64,000 nucleotides of DNA from Brachionus rotundiformis (Eukaryota > Rotifera > Eurotatoria > Ploima > Brachionidae): positions 2,400,876-2,464,875 of the forward strand of contig JAESIW010000207.1 of NCBI GenBank assembly GCA_016802295.1, written 5' to 3'. Under the pieces are notes generated by a model that worked only from the letters and a program-made list of their open reading frames with translations, was not told the origin of the DNA and ran no database searches. How positions within the stretch are numbered: position 1 is the stretch's first letter; each line of letters starts with the position of its first letter. Shown here piece after piece: positions 23,075-35,481 of the stretch. The translations under genes were made by a program, and so were the position numbers.

Positions 23075-26000
23075 ATGGATCGAACTGCACCAAAATGCCA
23101 ACTTAGACTCGAATGGGTCTACGGCTACCGAGGCCACCAAGTCAGATCAAACCTATTCTACAATATAAACAACGAAATAGTTTATTTTGTGGCTGGAGTG
23201 GGCATTGTTCACAATCACGGCGACCACAAGCAGAGATTTTTTCTTGGCCATGACGATGACATAATCAGTCTAACCCTTCATCCAGACAAGACCCAAGTGG
23301 CAACTGGTCAAGTGGGAAAAGCGCCAAAAATTTTAGTCTGGGATTCTACCAGCTTGCAGACAACATCTATACTTAAAGGCGGTCATACCGACGGCATCGG
23401 TATTCTAGCCTTTGACTCGACTGGCGAAAAATTAGCCTCTTGCGGCATTGACCAAGACTCGACCATAATTGTATGGGACTGGAAAAAGGGAAGCATTCGT
23501 GCCAAATCAGCAGGCCATCAAGAAAAGGTCTTTGACTTACAATTCAATCCTTACAATCAAAACTCCCTGGTTTCGTGTGGAATTAAGCAAATTTCGTTCT
23601 GGAACTTGATCGGAAATACTTTGCAGAAAAAAAAGGGCCTATTTGGAAAAGCCAAGGATATTCAGACCATGTTTTCATTGGCTATTGGTGATCAAATAAC
23701 AGTGGCAAAAGAATCCAAGCTGATTTGCTACACAGGAACAATGAATGGAAAAATTTACATATGGAAAGGTAATCAGCTGGACGAAATAATAGCCGATGCT
23801 CACACAGGAAGCATTTATTCAATAACTAAATTTTCAGATGGCTATTTGACCAGTGGTAGAGATGGAGTGATCAAAAAATGGGACTCTAAATTTGCACCAT
23901 TGGAAGAAATAAATTTAAAAAATTTAATATCTAGTCAAAGTTTGCCACAGTTTTTATGCTGTGATGATGAGCTGATAGTGCGTAGTTTATTTGTCCAAGA
24001 GTCGAATATTCTAATTGGTACACAATCAAGCGAAGTCTTTCAAATGAATCTGACAAATTTTGATATAAGCTGTGTTGTAAAGGGACATGCTGAAGGTGAG
24101 CTTTGGGCCTTGGCCGTGTCGCCAATTAATTCCAACATTTTTGCCACTGCCAGCGATGACCATACAGTTAGAGTTTGGGACGCTAAGACAAACACAATAC
24201 TTAAAATTGCTGAACTGGATAAAAAAGTTCGTTCATGTGACTTTAATAGTGATCAGACCCATTTGGCTTGCGGTCTATCCGACGGCTATCTAGTTGTCCT
24301 CCAATTAGAGTAAGTTAACTAATGTGAAATTTTTATTATTTTAATTAAGTTTTATGTACAGTAGATAGTTTAGTTTAATTAAAAAAACAAATATTAAATC
24401 AAATATGATTATTTTTAATTATTAAAAAAAAAATATTTATCTATTTTATTTTATTTATGTTTATTTTAAGAGATATGAAAGAAATTTTCAAGCACAAAAT
24501 ACGCAATGAAGTACTGCACGAAATTAAGTATTCACCTTGTGGAAAATATTTGGCAGTTGGTTCAAATGATAACTACGTTGATGTTTATTTGACTGCCAAG
24601 TATAAGAGACTGAGCACTTGTTCTGGCAATTCAAGTTTTATAACCCACATTGACTGGTCTGACGACAGTAAATATTTACAAACGAATAGTGGTGATGGTG
24701 CAAGACTAATTTACGAGTTGCCTGGATGCAAGCAGTTTACCAAGACAGATGAAATCAAAAATATTAAATGGAAAACTTTTACTGGTGTTCTTGGTAATGA
24801 GGTGTTGGGAATATGGGAAAAATATACAAACAAAACAGATGTAAATGCTACTGATGCTAATTTCGATGAACATTGTATTGTTACCGGAGATGGTAAATTA
24901 TTAAATCTTTATTAATTAATTTAAAAAAAAAATAGAAAATAATCAATTAATTAAATTAAAAAAAAATGATTTTTTTTCCCAAGATTTTGGTCTTGTCAAG
25001 TTGTTCAGATTTCCTTGTTTGAAAAAAGGCTCTAAATACCGAAAATATGTCGGTCACTCAAGTCACGTGACCAATGTTCGTTTTACCAAAGACAAAAATA
25101 GAGTAATATCGATTGGTGGCGCAGATCATGCCATATTTCAGTGGCGATTTATGCCCGAAGAGATAGCTGAGGCAAAGAGAGCCGAAAAATTGTCCACAGT
25201 CGAAGGTGATGAGGTGGTTAATGTCGATGATGAGCTGCCCGATGAGTACCAAGCTTACATGGACTCGAACAGTGAGGACTCGGACTCAGAGTTGTCCGGC
25301 AATGAAGTAGATTCGGACATTGAGCGTGAGAAAGAGATATCCTACGATAGAACTGTTTACAAAGAAGACCTCAAGGTCCTTAAGCCAATGATAAAGCAAG
25401 AAATTCGCAAAATAGAATCTACATCTAAAATAAAGAGACAAAAGAGGCCAGAGGTCAGTCTAAATTTAGAGTTTGTTTTTGGCTACAGAGGCTACGATTG
25501 TAGAGATAATCTATTTTTTATTCACGAGTCTGGTGAAATTGTGTACCATGTAGCCGCTTTGGGCATAGTATACAACAAAGAGACCCAAGTGCAAAAATTC
25601 TACGACCAACACACCGACGATATTTTGTGTTTGTCGCTGCATCCGAAAAAAAATTTTGTTGCCACTGGTCAAATAGGACGCGATCCACCAATTCATGTAT
25701 GGGACATATCAAACATGCGGACTATTTCAATCCTAAAAGGAGAACATTATCGTGGTATTTGTTCACTTAACTTTTCAGCAGATGGCAAAAAACTAGTCTC
25801 AGTTGGTTTGGATGACAATCATTCAATTTGTGTATGGGACTGGACCAAGGGAGAAAAACTAGCTACCACTCGTGGACACAAAGACAAAATTTTTTGTATC
25901 AAATGGAACCCTCACTTGCCAAATAGGATAGTAACAGTTGGAGTCAAGCATATAAAATTTTGGAACCAAGTAGGTGGTGGCTTCACATCCAATCGAGGAA

Positions 26001-29000
26001 TATTTGGCAATTTGTCTTCTGTTGAAAACATGATGTGCATTACTTTTGGCAAAACGCCTGACATCTGCTACACAGGCTCAGGCACTGGTTCAATATTCAT
26101 GTGGAAAGAGAACAAACTGGTTAAGGTTATCAAGGCTCACAATGGTCCCGTATTTGCTATTTATGCTCATGAACAATGGGAAGCTTATGTGACTGGTGGA
26201 AAAGATGGTTCAATTATACTATGGGATGGCAAGTTTAACCAAATTCACAAATACGATTTAAACAAATCATCTTTGTCCAAAAAATCTGCCGGTGTTTTAC
26301 TAAGTGATAACCCATCGGTAAGAGCTATTAGCTTGGCGGCCAAAAAAATCCTAATTGGAACCAAAAATGGTGAAATAATAGACATAGATAAGGATGGAGT
26401 GATGAGCATAGTGATACAGGGTCATGGTGAGGGCGAACTTTGGGGTCTTAGTCCGCATCCGTCCAAGCTTGAGTGCTGCACATGCAGCGACGACAAGACG
26501 CTTAGAATTTGGAGCATAGAAGCCAAGCAGTACGGTCTATTGAAAGGCAAAGTATTCAGCAAGCCGATTAGAGCTTGTCAATACTCTCCAGATGGCAGAC
26601 TGATCGCAGTTGGCTTCAAAGACGGAAGTTTGAATGTAATCAAATCGGACAGTCTAGAAATTGTAGAAACAGTAACTCATCGAGGTCAAGAAATATCGGA
26701 CATAAAATTTTCACCAGTAACTGGCAAATACATGGCTGTTGGTTCACATGAAAATTTTATAGACATCTACAATATAGAAACAAGTAAACGTGTTGGTATA
26801 TGCAAAGGTGCATCAAGCTACATTACTCATGTAGAATGGGATGTAGAAGGAAAATTGTTAATGTTGAACTCAGGTGCAAAAGAGATACTTTATTATGAAG
26901 CGCCCAGAGGACAACGAATCAACATTAGACAAGAAGATGTGGACAAAATACATTGGAATACATTCACCAGTGTACTAGGTCCCAAGTGTGAGGGCATTTG
27001 GCCGCCTTACACCGATGTGACTGATATAAACACTACTTGTCTGACTAGAGATGGCACAATACTCGCCACTGGTGACGATTTTGGACTTGTCAAACTATTC
27101 GAGTTTCCATGTTACGGAAAATTTGCCAAATTCAAAAAGTATAATGGACATAGTTCACATGTTACCAATGTGCGATGGACTACTGGAGATTCAAAGTTAC
27201 TGTCTGTGGGAGGCAATGATACATCTCTAATGGTTTGGAACAATCAGGCCTATGCTTCAGATGGCAGTGAAACAGGCTCGAGGCCGCTCTCTTCAACTAG
27301 CAAGTCAATACACAGTGAAATGGTAATGAAAAATTCCCGAAAAGGAGAATCGGATGACTCAGATACAGATTCAGAAGATGAAGGATATGATAGTGATGTT
27401 AGACGAGAGCATGCTATTGATTACAATAAGAGCATATTTGTTCAAGAGATAAAGCGTCCCAGTCCTGAAGTTGTCAACAATATGTACCAGAAGGTCAATT
27501 TTGTGGACAAAATGTAAATTTAAAGAATTTTTTTAGACAAAATTTTAAATAATAAAGATGGATTAATGTTAGAAATTTTTCTCATCTTTAAAGATGAGAA
27601 AATATCTAAAATTAAATTTTTAAATAATAATTATTGAATTAAAATATGAAAAATGATCAACTTATATTTAAGAAAAAATCAATCAATTATTTATATTTTA
27701 AAATATTTTATTTTTTTAGAGAATCTTCTAAGCCATCAAGAATGGTAAAAACAAAATTCAAGTATTATATTGTATATAAAATTTTGAGTTAAATATCTAA
27801 TCTTTTTTATCAAAAAAGGCGTACTAAAGTCAATAAAGTCAGAGGAACAGATGTAGACCCACTAGCCTTGGTGCACATAATGACTAAGTAATTGGTGACA
27901 AAAATTTGAAAAAAATAACATTTTTAAATTAATTTATCTTAGAATTGCTGCAGCTGGTGAGACTCATGACGCTCTAGAAGATAGCACCGGTCTTGAGTTT
28001 AATGTTAAAAAAGAAATAAATTGCCTTAAGCTTAGCCATGTACATGGCTATCGTGGTTTTGACTGTAGAGATAACTTATTCTACATTAACGACGGCGCGT
28101 GGATTGTCTATCATGCTGCTGCCGCCGGAATTGTCTATGACATTGCCAAAAGTAATCATCTTTTTATTTTAATTAAAATTTAGTCACAATTTTTTAAATT
28201 CTATCTATAATATAAATATTTATAAAACAAATTAAAATTTATTAAAAAAAATAGATATTGATTAATCAATGATTTGTCTTTAGATGAACAGTCATTTTAT
28301 CTTCAACACAATGATGACATTATCAGTTTGTGTGTCAATTCAAACCCAAAATTTAAAAATGTAATAGCCACTGGTCAAATTGGCAAGCATCCGACCATTC
28401 ATGTGTGGGACGCTTTGACCAAAGAGACTCTTAGCATTCTGTCAAGCGAAAAACACAGCCAAGGAATCTGTTCGCTTGACTTTTCTAGCAATGGTAAATT
28501 GCTGGTTAGTGTGGCACTTGATGATAACTATACAGTGTCTGTTTGGAGATGGAAAGAAGGTAGTTTGATTGCCTCGGCATCTGGCGATGTCAGACCTAAT
28601 CGTATATTCCGAGTCATGTTTCGACCAGATTCAAATACAGTTTTTGCTTCAGTAGGCTTTAAGCATGTTAGATTCTGGTCCGTAGCTGGCTCTGAGTTGA
28701 TAAAGAGAAAGGGTGTCTTGACTGATTGGAATTCAACTGGAAAAAAATTAAAAAAAATGCCCACAATGCTGTCAATCGGTTTTGGCCAAGAAAACATAAC
28801 GTATACCGGCAGCATGGGTGGTGATGTATTCATTTGGAAAGATAATGTGCTTATTAGAACTATCATGAGAGCTCATCAGGGACCTATTTTTAGCATGTTC
28901 ACCAGTTTGTTCGATGGCTGTATTGTGACCGGTGCCAAGGAGAAAAATCTTGATGGTAGTGGACCTGTAAAAGTTTGGGACAAAGACATGAAGAATTGTA

Positions 29001-30578
29001 TAAAAAGCTTTAAGCTAAATTCTATTTCGGACTCAACAGTGGTTAAATCAGTTTGTAGAGCAAAAAATAAGATTATAATTGGTACAAAGACAAATGATGT
29101 TTTTGAAATTGATGAGAAAAAGGCTACCTCACGACCACTTATCACTGGTCATGCAGAAGGTGAACTATGGGCTTTGGCTGTTCACCCAAATAGGAATATT
29201 TTTATCACAGCTGGATATGATAGTAAATCTAAAATTCTTCTTAATATTATATAAATTAAAAAAAAAATTATCTAGAAAATATTAAAATATGGGACATTAA
29301 AACAAAGGTTAGTTTTTATCTTTTTATTATTTTGGTTTTTACATTGTTATTTAATGTTTAATGACTTAAAAACAAATTTCAAAAAAAAATATATTTTAAA
29401 ATCTGAACTCATAAATCCAGGCTAATAATTAATCAATTAATTAAAACTATTTCCTATTCTTTTTTAATTGAATTCATTTAGTTTCGGAATTACTCAATTA
29501 TTTAATTAATTAAAAATAATTTCAATGCTATTTGATATTATTTATTTGAACGAATAATTTGAGATTAATTTTCTTTAACAAAGTATCCTTAATTAACAAT
29601 AATAGAAAAATATTTTAATAAAATAACTAATTAAAAATTATCAATAAATAACTTGATTAATTTTAAAGCATAGTAATTTAAATGTTTATAATTATCTTCT
29701 AATGAAATTTATTTAAAGAAAATAATAAAAATACATACAACCGATTATAGAATAAGATGCTTGGACATAAGTCCCGATGGAAAAATGATTGGAATTGGCT
29801 CCAATGATGGAGAGGTTGTATTGTATGCGACAACCAAAGGTTTTGAGGAATTGAAAAAACTTGATCTCAATCGTCAACGAAAAAGCTGTATTAGAGATAT
29901 AAAGTAATAGATAATTTTATGAATTTTATTTATTTTATGTTAAATGTTTAAAATGTTAAGATTCAGTCCCAAAAGTTCTTATCTAGCTGTGGGCAGTGAG
30001 GACTGTTCGATAGACTTTTACGAAATCAACAATGATGGCAAAATGACCCGTGTAGCTTATTGCACCCAGGTACCTGGTCCCATACTACAAATGGACTGGT
30101 CGACAGATGCTGCCTATATCAAAATAGGCACTGATAACTACAAAACAGTGGTTTACAGTGTTCCAAGTGGTAATCAAATACTTGACGATGAGATACATGA
30201 TAAAGTAGAGTGGAATCAATGGACCAGCATTTTTGGAGCTGAAGTAATCGGCATATGGCCTAATGAATCAGCCAAAAATTTTATTAACTGTGCCCATTTG
30301 GCAAGTTTGCCAATGAAATTAGCCACGGGAGATGATGATGGTGAAGTTAAGCTCTTTAATTTTCCATGTCTAGATAGAGATGTAAATATAATTTTAATTT
30401 TTAAAATTTAAAATTAATAATTAAGAAAATATTAATTTTTTTTATTTCCCAGAACCACTATCAAAGCTACTATGGTCATTCATCGAACGTAACAAATGTT
30501 AAATTTTTGGCAGATAATTCACATTTGATAAGCATTGGAGGTGATGATTTTTGTGTATTTGTTTGGGAATGTGAATAA
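23075..30578 (+). CDS. EML6: EML5/6-like triple HELP-WD40 microtubule-associated protein
   Basis: Eleven exons: 23075-24309, 24471-24892, 24984-27513, 27720-27761, 27819-27887, 27943-28151, 28284-29222, 29276-29307, 29719-29903, 29961-30381, 30453-30578. They total 6210 nt, 2069 aa, in unbroken phase. Three tandem copies of the HELP/TAPE core are visible: each starts with a hydrophobic HELP motif (LEWVYGYRGHQVRSNLFY; LEFVFGYRGYDCRDNLFF; LSHVHGYRGFDCRDNLFY), followed by two WD40 propellers with repeated GHxEGELWxLAxxP and xRxWD signatures. Acidic linkers (SNSEDSDSELSGNE; DDSDTDSEDEGYD) separate the units. This architecture and length are those of EML5/EML6 rather than EML1-4, and no N-terminal coiled coil is present. 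The protein should bind tubulin or microtubules. Small exons 27720-27761 and 29276-29307 were placed by phase and by alignment among the three units. I cannot separate EML5 from EML6. Confidence 0.93.
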
Positions 30579-30643
30579 GAAAAAAATTTTTGTTTTTTTA
30601 ATTTTTTTTTTGAATTTTTTTAAAAAGCTTTAATAATTTTTAA

Positions 30644-30649
30644 AATAAA
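30644..30649 (+). terminator. Polyadenylation signal of the EML gene
   Basis: AATAAA lies 66 bases after the EML stop and 7 bases before the stop of the convergent small gene, so the two 3' ends probably overlap. Confidence 0.4.
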
Positions 30650-30655
30650 AAATTA

Positions 30656-30937
30656 TTATTCAACTTGTTCTTCATCAGTTGCTTTACTCAATAAAGACTG
30701 CGAATTGAGAAGCATTTTTCCCATTTCCAGCATAGCCCTTATTTCATTAGCGTCCATGGCAATCAGATCGTCCAAGACCACAATCAGGTCGTTTTGAAGC
30801 TTGGGGTTTGTGATCAGCTTTCGCACAATATTCTGGGCCATTTTAATTGCCGCTATTTGCTTGACGCTAGCACCATGTGTCTCAAAAAAAACAGCCGTAA
30901 TTGACAAAATTAAAATAAAAATAGATATCTTTCTCAT
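30656..30937 (-). CDS. Small secreted protein of unknown function
   Basis: A single-exon open frame of 93 aa. Residues 1-22 form a clear signal peptide: MRK, then a run of I/L/F/V, ending near THGA. The mature part is about 70 residues, cysteine-free and helical in character (IAAIKMAQNIVRKLITNPKLQNDLIVVLDDLIAMDANEIRAMLEMGKMLL), with an acidic end. A TATA-like element on the same strand lies about 55 bases upstream. It has no recognised family. It could be a secreted helical factor or a peptide precursor, though it lacks obvious dibasic or amidation sites. It is tail to tail with the EML gene. Confidence 0.7.
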   Translation of the reverse strand: MRKISIFILILSITAVFFETHGASVKQIAAIKMAQNIVRKLITNPKLQNDLIVVLDDLIAMDANEIRAMLEMGKMLLNSQSLLSKATDEEQVE

Positions 30938-30990
30938 TTTGATAATAAATTTAATTTTAATTTAAAAAATCTCTTAAATTAATTCTCTTA

Positions 30991-30997
30991 TTTATAA
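30991..30997 (-). promoter_or_regulatory. TATA box of the small secreted-protein gene
   Basis: Reads TTATAAATAA on the minus strand, about 55 bases before the ATG at 30937. This matches the geometry seen for the EGF gene. Confidence 0.45.
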
Positions 30998-31002
30998 GTT
31001 TT

Positions 31003-31600
31003 AATTGACCGTGTCATTCTAAACTTATTCTATATGATCCTATGTGACCAATTTTTATTTATTTTTTTGTTTTAATATATATTAAAATCTGTATATTAAT
31101 TTGTTATGTCAAATCAAAAAGATCTTTGAATTTAGTATGTCGAAATTATATATTAATCAAAATAATATTAATTTAATTTTTTATTTTAAAAAATTATCAT
31201 TTATCATTTATTAATATTATTAATAAATAGTAGAAATTATTATTATATAAAAAAATATATTGAAAAGTGATGTCTTTTATCCCATTGAATAGGAAAATGA
31301 ATAAATAATTTTATTTTTCTAAATTAAATGAATTTTTTTATTTGTTTAAAAATAATTAGACATTTTTAAATTAATTTTAAGCCTGTTTTAAATGATAAAT
31401 GAGCTTAGCAATTAAAAAAATGTTGAAAAATTGTAGACTTCCGAGAGTTTATATTATCATCTTTTATTTCGGAAATAAAAATATAGCGTCATTAGCGAAA
31501 TTATTAAACATCAAGGACTGCAATTATTAAAAGAATACGAATCAAAATTTAGTCATGAAAACTGATTTTAAAATTAAATCAATTTTTCATTTTCCAAAAA
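31003..31600. other. Intergenic AT-rich spacer
   Basis: About 600 bases without a gene, holding the upstream flank of the GPCR. Nothing distinctive was seen. Confidence 0.5.
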
Positions 31601-31603
31601 AAT

Positions 31604-32614
31604 ATGAATGTTAATGTAACTAGAAACATTGGTTTGCTAGTTTGGCGATCCAATTTGAACGATTCCATAATCATATTCTCAACACTAGCACTTATACCAA
31701 TTGGAATAGCGCTCAACTTTAGCCAAATGCTAATTTTGTTGCGCAAAAGGTTTCTCATGAGCATAATGGCCATGTATTACCAACTAATATCCATTTACAA
31801 CATAATAATTCTAATAGTAACATGGTTCAATTTCATGTCCAAATCTGACTTGACCAAAATAGACTTCATTACAGATGATGGATGCAAGCTGCTCTCCTTT
31901 TTTTTCCGTTTAGCCTACCAGATATGCTCATGGCTCAATGTGCTGGTCACTTTGGACCGCTTGATTTTCATAGTTTTCTCTACCAAGTTTAAATTTTGGC
32001 GCAGCAAAAAGAACATTCTCATTCTCTTTTTTAGTTCCCACCTACTTTTTCTAGCTGTAAACATTCCCAATTTTTACTTCAATTCAATAAGCAGATCAAC
32101 CAATATATCAAACCAGACCTTTGAGACAAAAACTTGCTCGTCATCTTTTGAAATGTTCCTTTTGAGATCAGTGACTTCCCAAGTAGTGGGTGTGTATGTG
32201 CCATTTGCTCTGATGGTTGTTCTAAATATGATCCTCATCTACAAAGTGATAGAGTCAAGAAAAAATTTCAAACAAAAAAGCCAAATGGGCAAAGATACCA
32301 ATTTTGCATTCACTCTAATCGGCTCCAATATAGCCTTCCTAATTTTGATGTCGCCATATTCGGTCTACACAGCTATTCTAAGTAGTTACGTAAACGAGGA
32401 TGAAATAGTGCTCAGGCCCACATTGAATGCCTATTTGTCACTCTTCGAAACAGCATCAAGAACTATCTATTGCTTAAATTACTCATTATCTTTTATTATA
32501 CAAATAATTTGCAATAAGCTTTTTAGGAGGGAAATAATTGTAATCTGGTACGAGTTGCGGTCTGTTATTACCGGAGCTCCCAAAGTATCAATGACTATTT
32601 CATCAAATTCATAA
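31604..32614 (+). CDS. Intronless rhodopsin-like (class A) peptide-receptor-type GPCR
   Basis: A single exon of 336 aa with seven hydrophobic segments: IIIFSTLALIPIGIALNFSQM (TM1), MAMYYQLISIYNIIILIVTWF (TM2), LLSFFFRLAYQICSWLNVLVT (TM3), ILILFFSSHLLFLAVNIPNF (TM4), VVGVYVPFALMVVLNMILIY (TM5), FAFTLIGSNIAFLILMSPYSVY (TM6) and LFETASRTIYCLNYSLSFIIQ (TM7). TM3 ends in LDRLIFI in place of DRY. A Cys before TM3 (DDGCKLL) and one in loop 2 (KTCSSSF) would form the conserved disulphide. TM7 has NYSLSFI instead of NPxxY. N-glycosylation sites lie in loop 2 (NIS, NQT). The short N-terminus and overall pattern suggest an expanded invertebrate family of FMRFamide or peptide receptors; the ligand is unknown. 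Confidence 0.88.
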   Translation: MNVNVTRNIGLLVWRSNLNDSIIIFSTLALIPIGIALNFSQMLILLRKRFLMSIMAMYYQLISIYNIIILIVTWFNFMSKSDLTKIDFITDDGCKLLSFFFRLAYQICSWLNVLVTLDRLIFIVFSTKFKFWRSKKNILILFFSSHLLFLAVNIPNFYFNSISRSTNISNQTFETKTCSSSFEMFLLRSVTSQVVGVYVPFALMVVLNMILIYKVIESRKNFKQKSQMGKDTNFAFTLIGSNIAFLILMSPYSVYTAILSSYVNEDEIVLRPTLNAYLSLFETASRTIYCLNYSLSFIIQIICNKLFRREIIVIWYELRSVITGAPKVSMTISSNS

Positions 32615-34456
32615 ATTTATAAAGACTATTCATTCAATTTTTTTGTCTAATAAAAATTTTTCCAATCATGTAATTAATTTTTTCATTTAATACTAAAATT
32701 AGATTTTATAAAATATATTCAAGAATCAAATATGAAATCAATGCCATTTAAAAGTTTAAGAGACTATACCTTTACCAAATATATGGCAGCTATTTGGAAA
32801 GAAAGGAAATGTACCTGACCAGAATTTTTAATCTGTATATCTGCAAAAATTTAGTCGGTCTTATACTGAGGTTAAAATATGTCAATCAGCCTGCAGCAAA
32901 AGATTTACCGTTTGGTCAAAAACGCAAAAAAGACCAAATATGCAAACAAAAGCTCTGTTGGAAAATAATTTTTTTTTTGTTTAGAATGTTTTTAATTAAA
33001 TAAGAATTAATAGATTTTAATCGCAATATTTAAATTGTATAATTGATTTATTTGATATCCTACACTGATTTTTATTATTAAAAACTGATTAAATAATATA
33101 TACCTTTGAATTATCTAAAAATAAAAATAAAAGGAAGTTATTTTAATTCCTGATTGAAAAAAATTACAATTGTTCATCGAAAATGTTTTTGAAAAAAGCC
33201 TAAAAGCTATTTCAATTATATGAAAAAATTAAAGTTTAATTTTTTTCCGTAATTATAATCATTATTTTCAGAAATAAATCAAAATTATATAATCCAACTT
33301 CAATTCTCCAAATTCACTTTTAAACAATGAAAAATTCGTTACTTTAAAAAAAGATAACAAAAAAATCTATTTGAATTTTTCAACTTGGTTTTATTACATT
33401 TAATTTAAAAATTTTTCATACAATGCCATTAAGTAGTATAATATCTTTTTTTTTTTAAATTTTTTTGAAGTATATTATCTCAAAAAAAATCTTTGATGGT
33501 AAAAAATTCAAAAATTAACTCTCAAAAATAAGTAAAGCTATTTAAACCATTTAAAATTTGCCAAATATTAAATTGTGTTTCAATTTTTAATGCAAATGTA
33601 CCAAATTGCATTTTCAATAAAAGATATTAATTAAAATGTGAACATGGCTTGTCCAGATCTGAATTGAGCTAATTAAATTTATAAATGTTTTAGAAAATCA
33701 ATTTGGAATTGGATAGGGTTGGATAAAAAGAGAATCAACTAATGGCATCTAAACTCTAAGAATTTTTTATAAATTTTTTATCTTGCTTTATTGATAATTC
33801 TAAGAGGCAAATAATAGATATAAAAACAAAAGATACATCATCTAAATGTTGACTTGAAGAAAGCACCCAAAATTGGTTGAATGCTTTTAAAATGTAGATT
33901 AAATATGCATGGTAAAAAATACCAATAATTTTGGTGCTTTTTACCAGTGGCAGATATTTTGTTAAATGAATTTTCCCACTCAAAACAGTGTTGTATACTT
34001 GACAGATAAAAAATTTTTAGAGTAATTTTTGACTTTGGGTCCAAATAAAAAGATAAAAAAATACTTGTTGCCAAATAAATAAATTCAACAAATGTACCTA
34101 ATCGAAGAAATAAAAGTTATTAAGAAAAATACCATAAAAAAATGTTTCTTTAATTAATTTACTCTACACAAGAGAAGATAGAATAGTCTATGACCACGGT
34201 TGAGTTTTGGGATACAAAAAATAAAAAAAATTAATTTTAATTGGTAAGATATTTATTAAATTTAAAAAATATTATTGATAATTTTTATTTAAAGCGCTAT
34301 ATTTTAAATTCAAATGTTTAAATCAAATAATTATCAAATAATTAATTGATATTAAGGAGTGATTGAACAAAAAATTACACCCTGAGTTTGACCCAAAGTT
34401 TTTTATAAGCATAAAATTAAAATGAGTAGAATAAAAATCTTCCTACGCCGTCAATT
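32615..34456. other. Intergenic AT-rich spacer
   Basis: About 1.8 kb. Short open frames at 32794-33003 and 33756-34074 are lysine/phenylalanine-rich and show no family features; I regard them as chance. No RNA gene was recognised. Confidence 0.5.
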
Positions 34457-34459
34457 AAA

Positions 34460-34974
<515 letters not shown>

Positions 34975-35227
34975 CTTATTAATCTAACACCAAAAAAATT
35001 CTTAATTAATTTTGGATTTTTTTTGTCAATCAACAACTAAAAAAAAAATTTTTTTTTATTTTTTTATTTTTTTAAAAGCGCTTATTTATTTTCAACTAGA
35101 AAAATAAAGAAAAATCTTTGTGCAGATATGTAACTAGCTAAAAAGCACTACTAAAAATTAGCTTAAATTAAAATTCTTATATTTTCATCTAAATCATATA
35201 CTCTATGTTTAAATAATGATAATTTTT

Positions 35228-35299
35228 TTTATATCAAATTTCAAAGCCATGAACATGTTGTAAATAGCGAGAGCTTTTTCTCGCTAAATTTGATATAAA
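35228..35299. repeat. Nested inverted repeat upstream of calmodulin copy 1
   Basis: TTTATATCAAATTT (35228-35241) and its perfect complement (35286-35299) enclose a second perfect stem, AGCGAGA/TCTCGCT (35266-35272 and 35279-35285), with a 6-base loop. The inner stem abuts the outer right arm. A 72-base folded RNA or cruciform is possible, 260-330 bases before the calmodulin ATG. Confidence 0.6.
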
Positions 35300-35467
35300 C
35301 CCGAGCCTGCTGCTCGTATCTTGATTGCAGTCTTATTTAAATAGTCATTCTATTTAGTCTTGATGGAATTATTACCTTTAATAAAGAGGAGTTTAAAAAT
35401 TGAAAATAATTTTCTCCATATTCTGATTAAATAAAAAAATAATTCTAATAATTGGTACGGCCTCTTT

Positions 35468-35481
35468 GTTTCCATGGAAAC
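35468..35481. promoter_or_regulatory. RFX-like palindrome upstream of calmodulin copy 1
   Basis: GTTTCCATGGAAAC is a perfect 14-base palindrome that resembles RFX X-box sites (half-site GGAAAC with a 2-base spacer). It is about 500 bases before the copy 1 ATG. Function is inferred. Confidence 0.35.

Noticed and set aside
32794..33003. 69-codon frame downstream of the GPCR
   Set aside because: Starts without ATG in good context and has low-complexity composition with no recognisable family.
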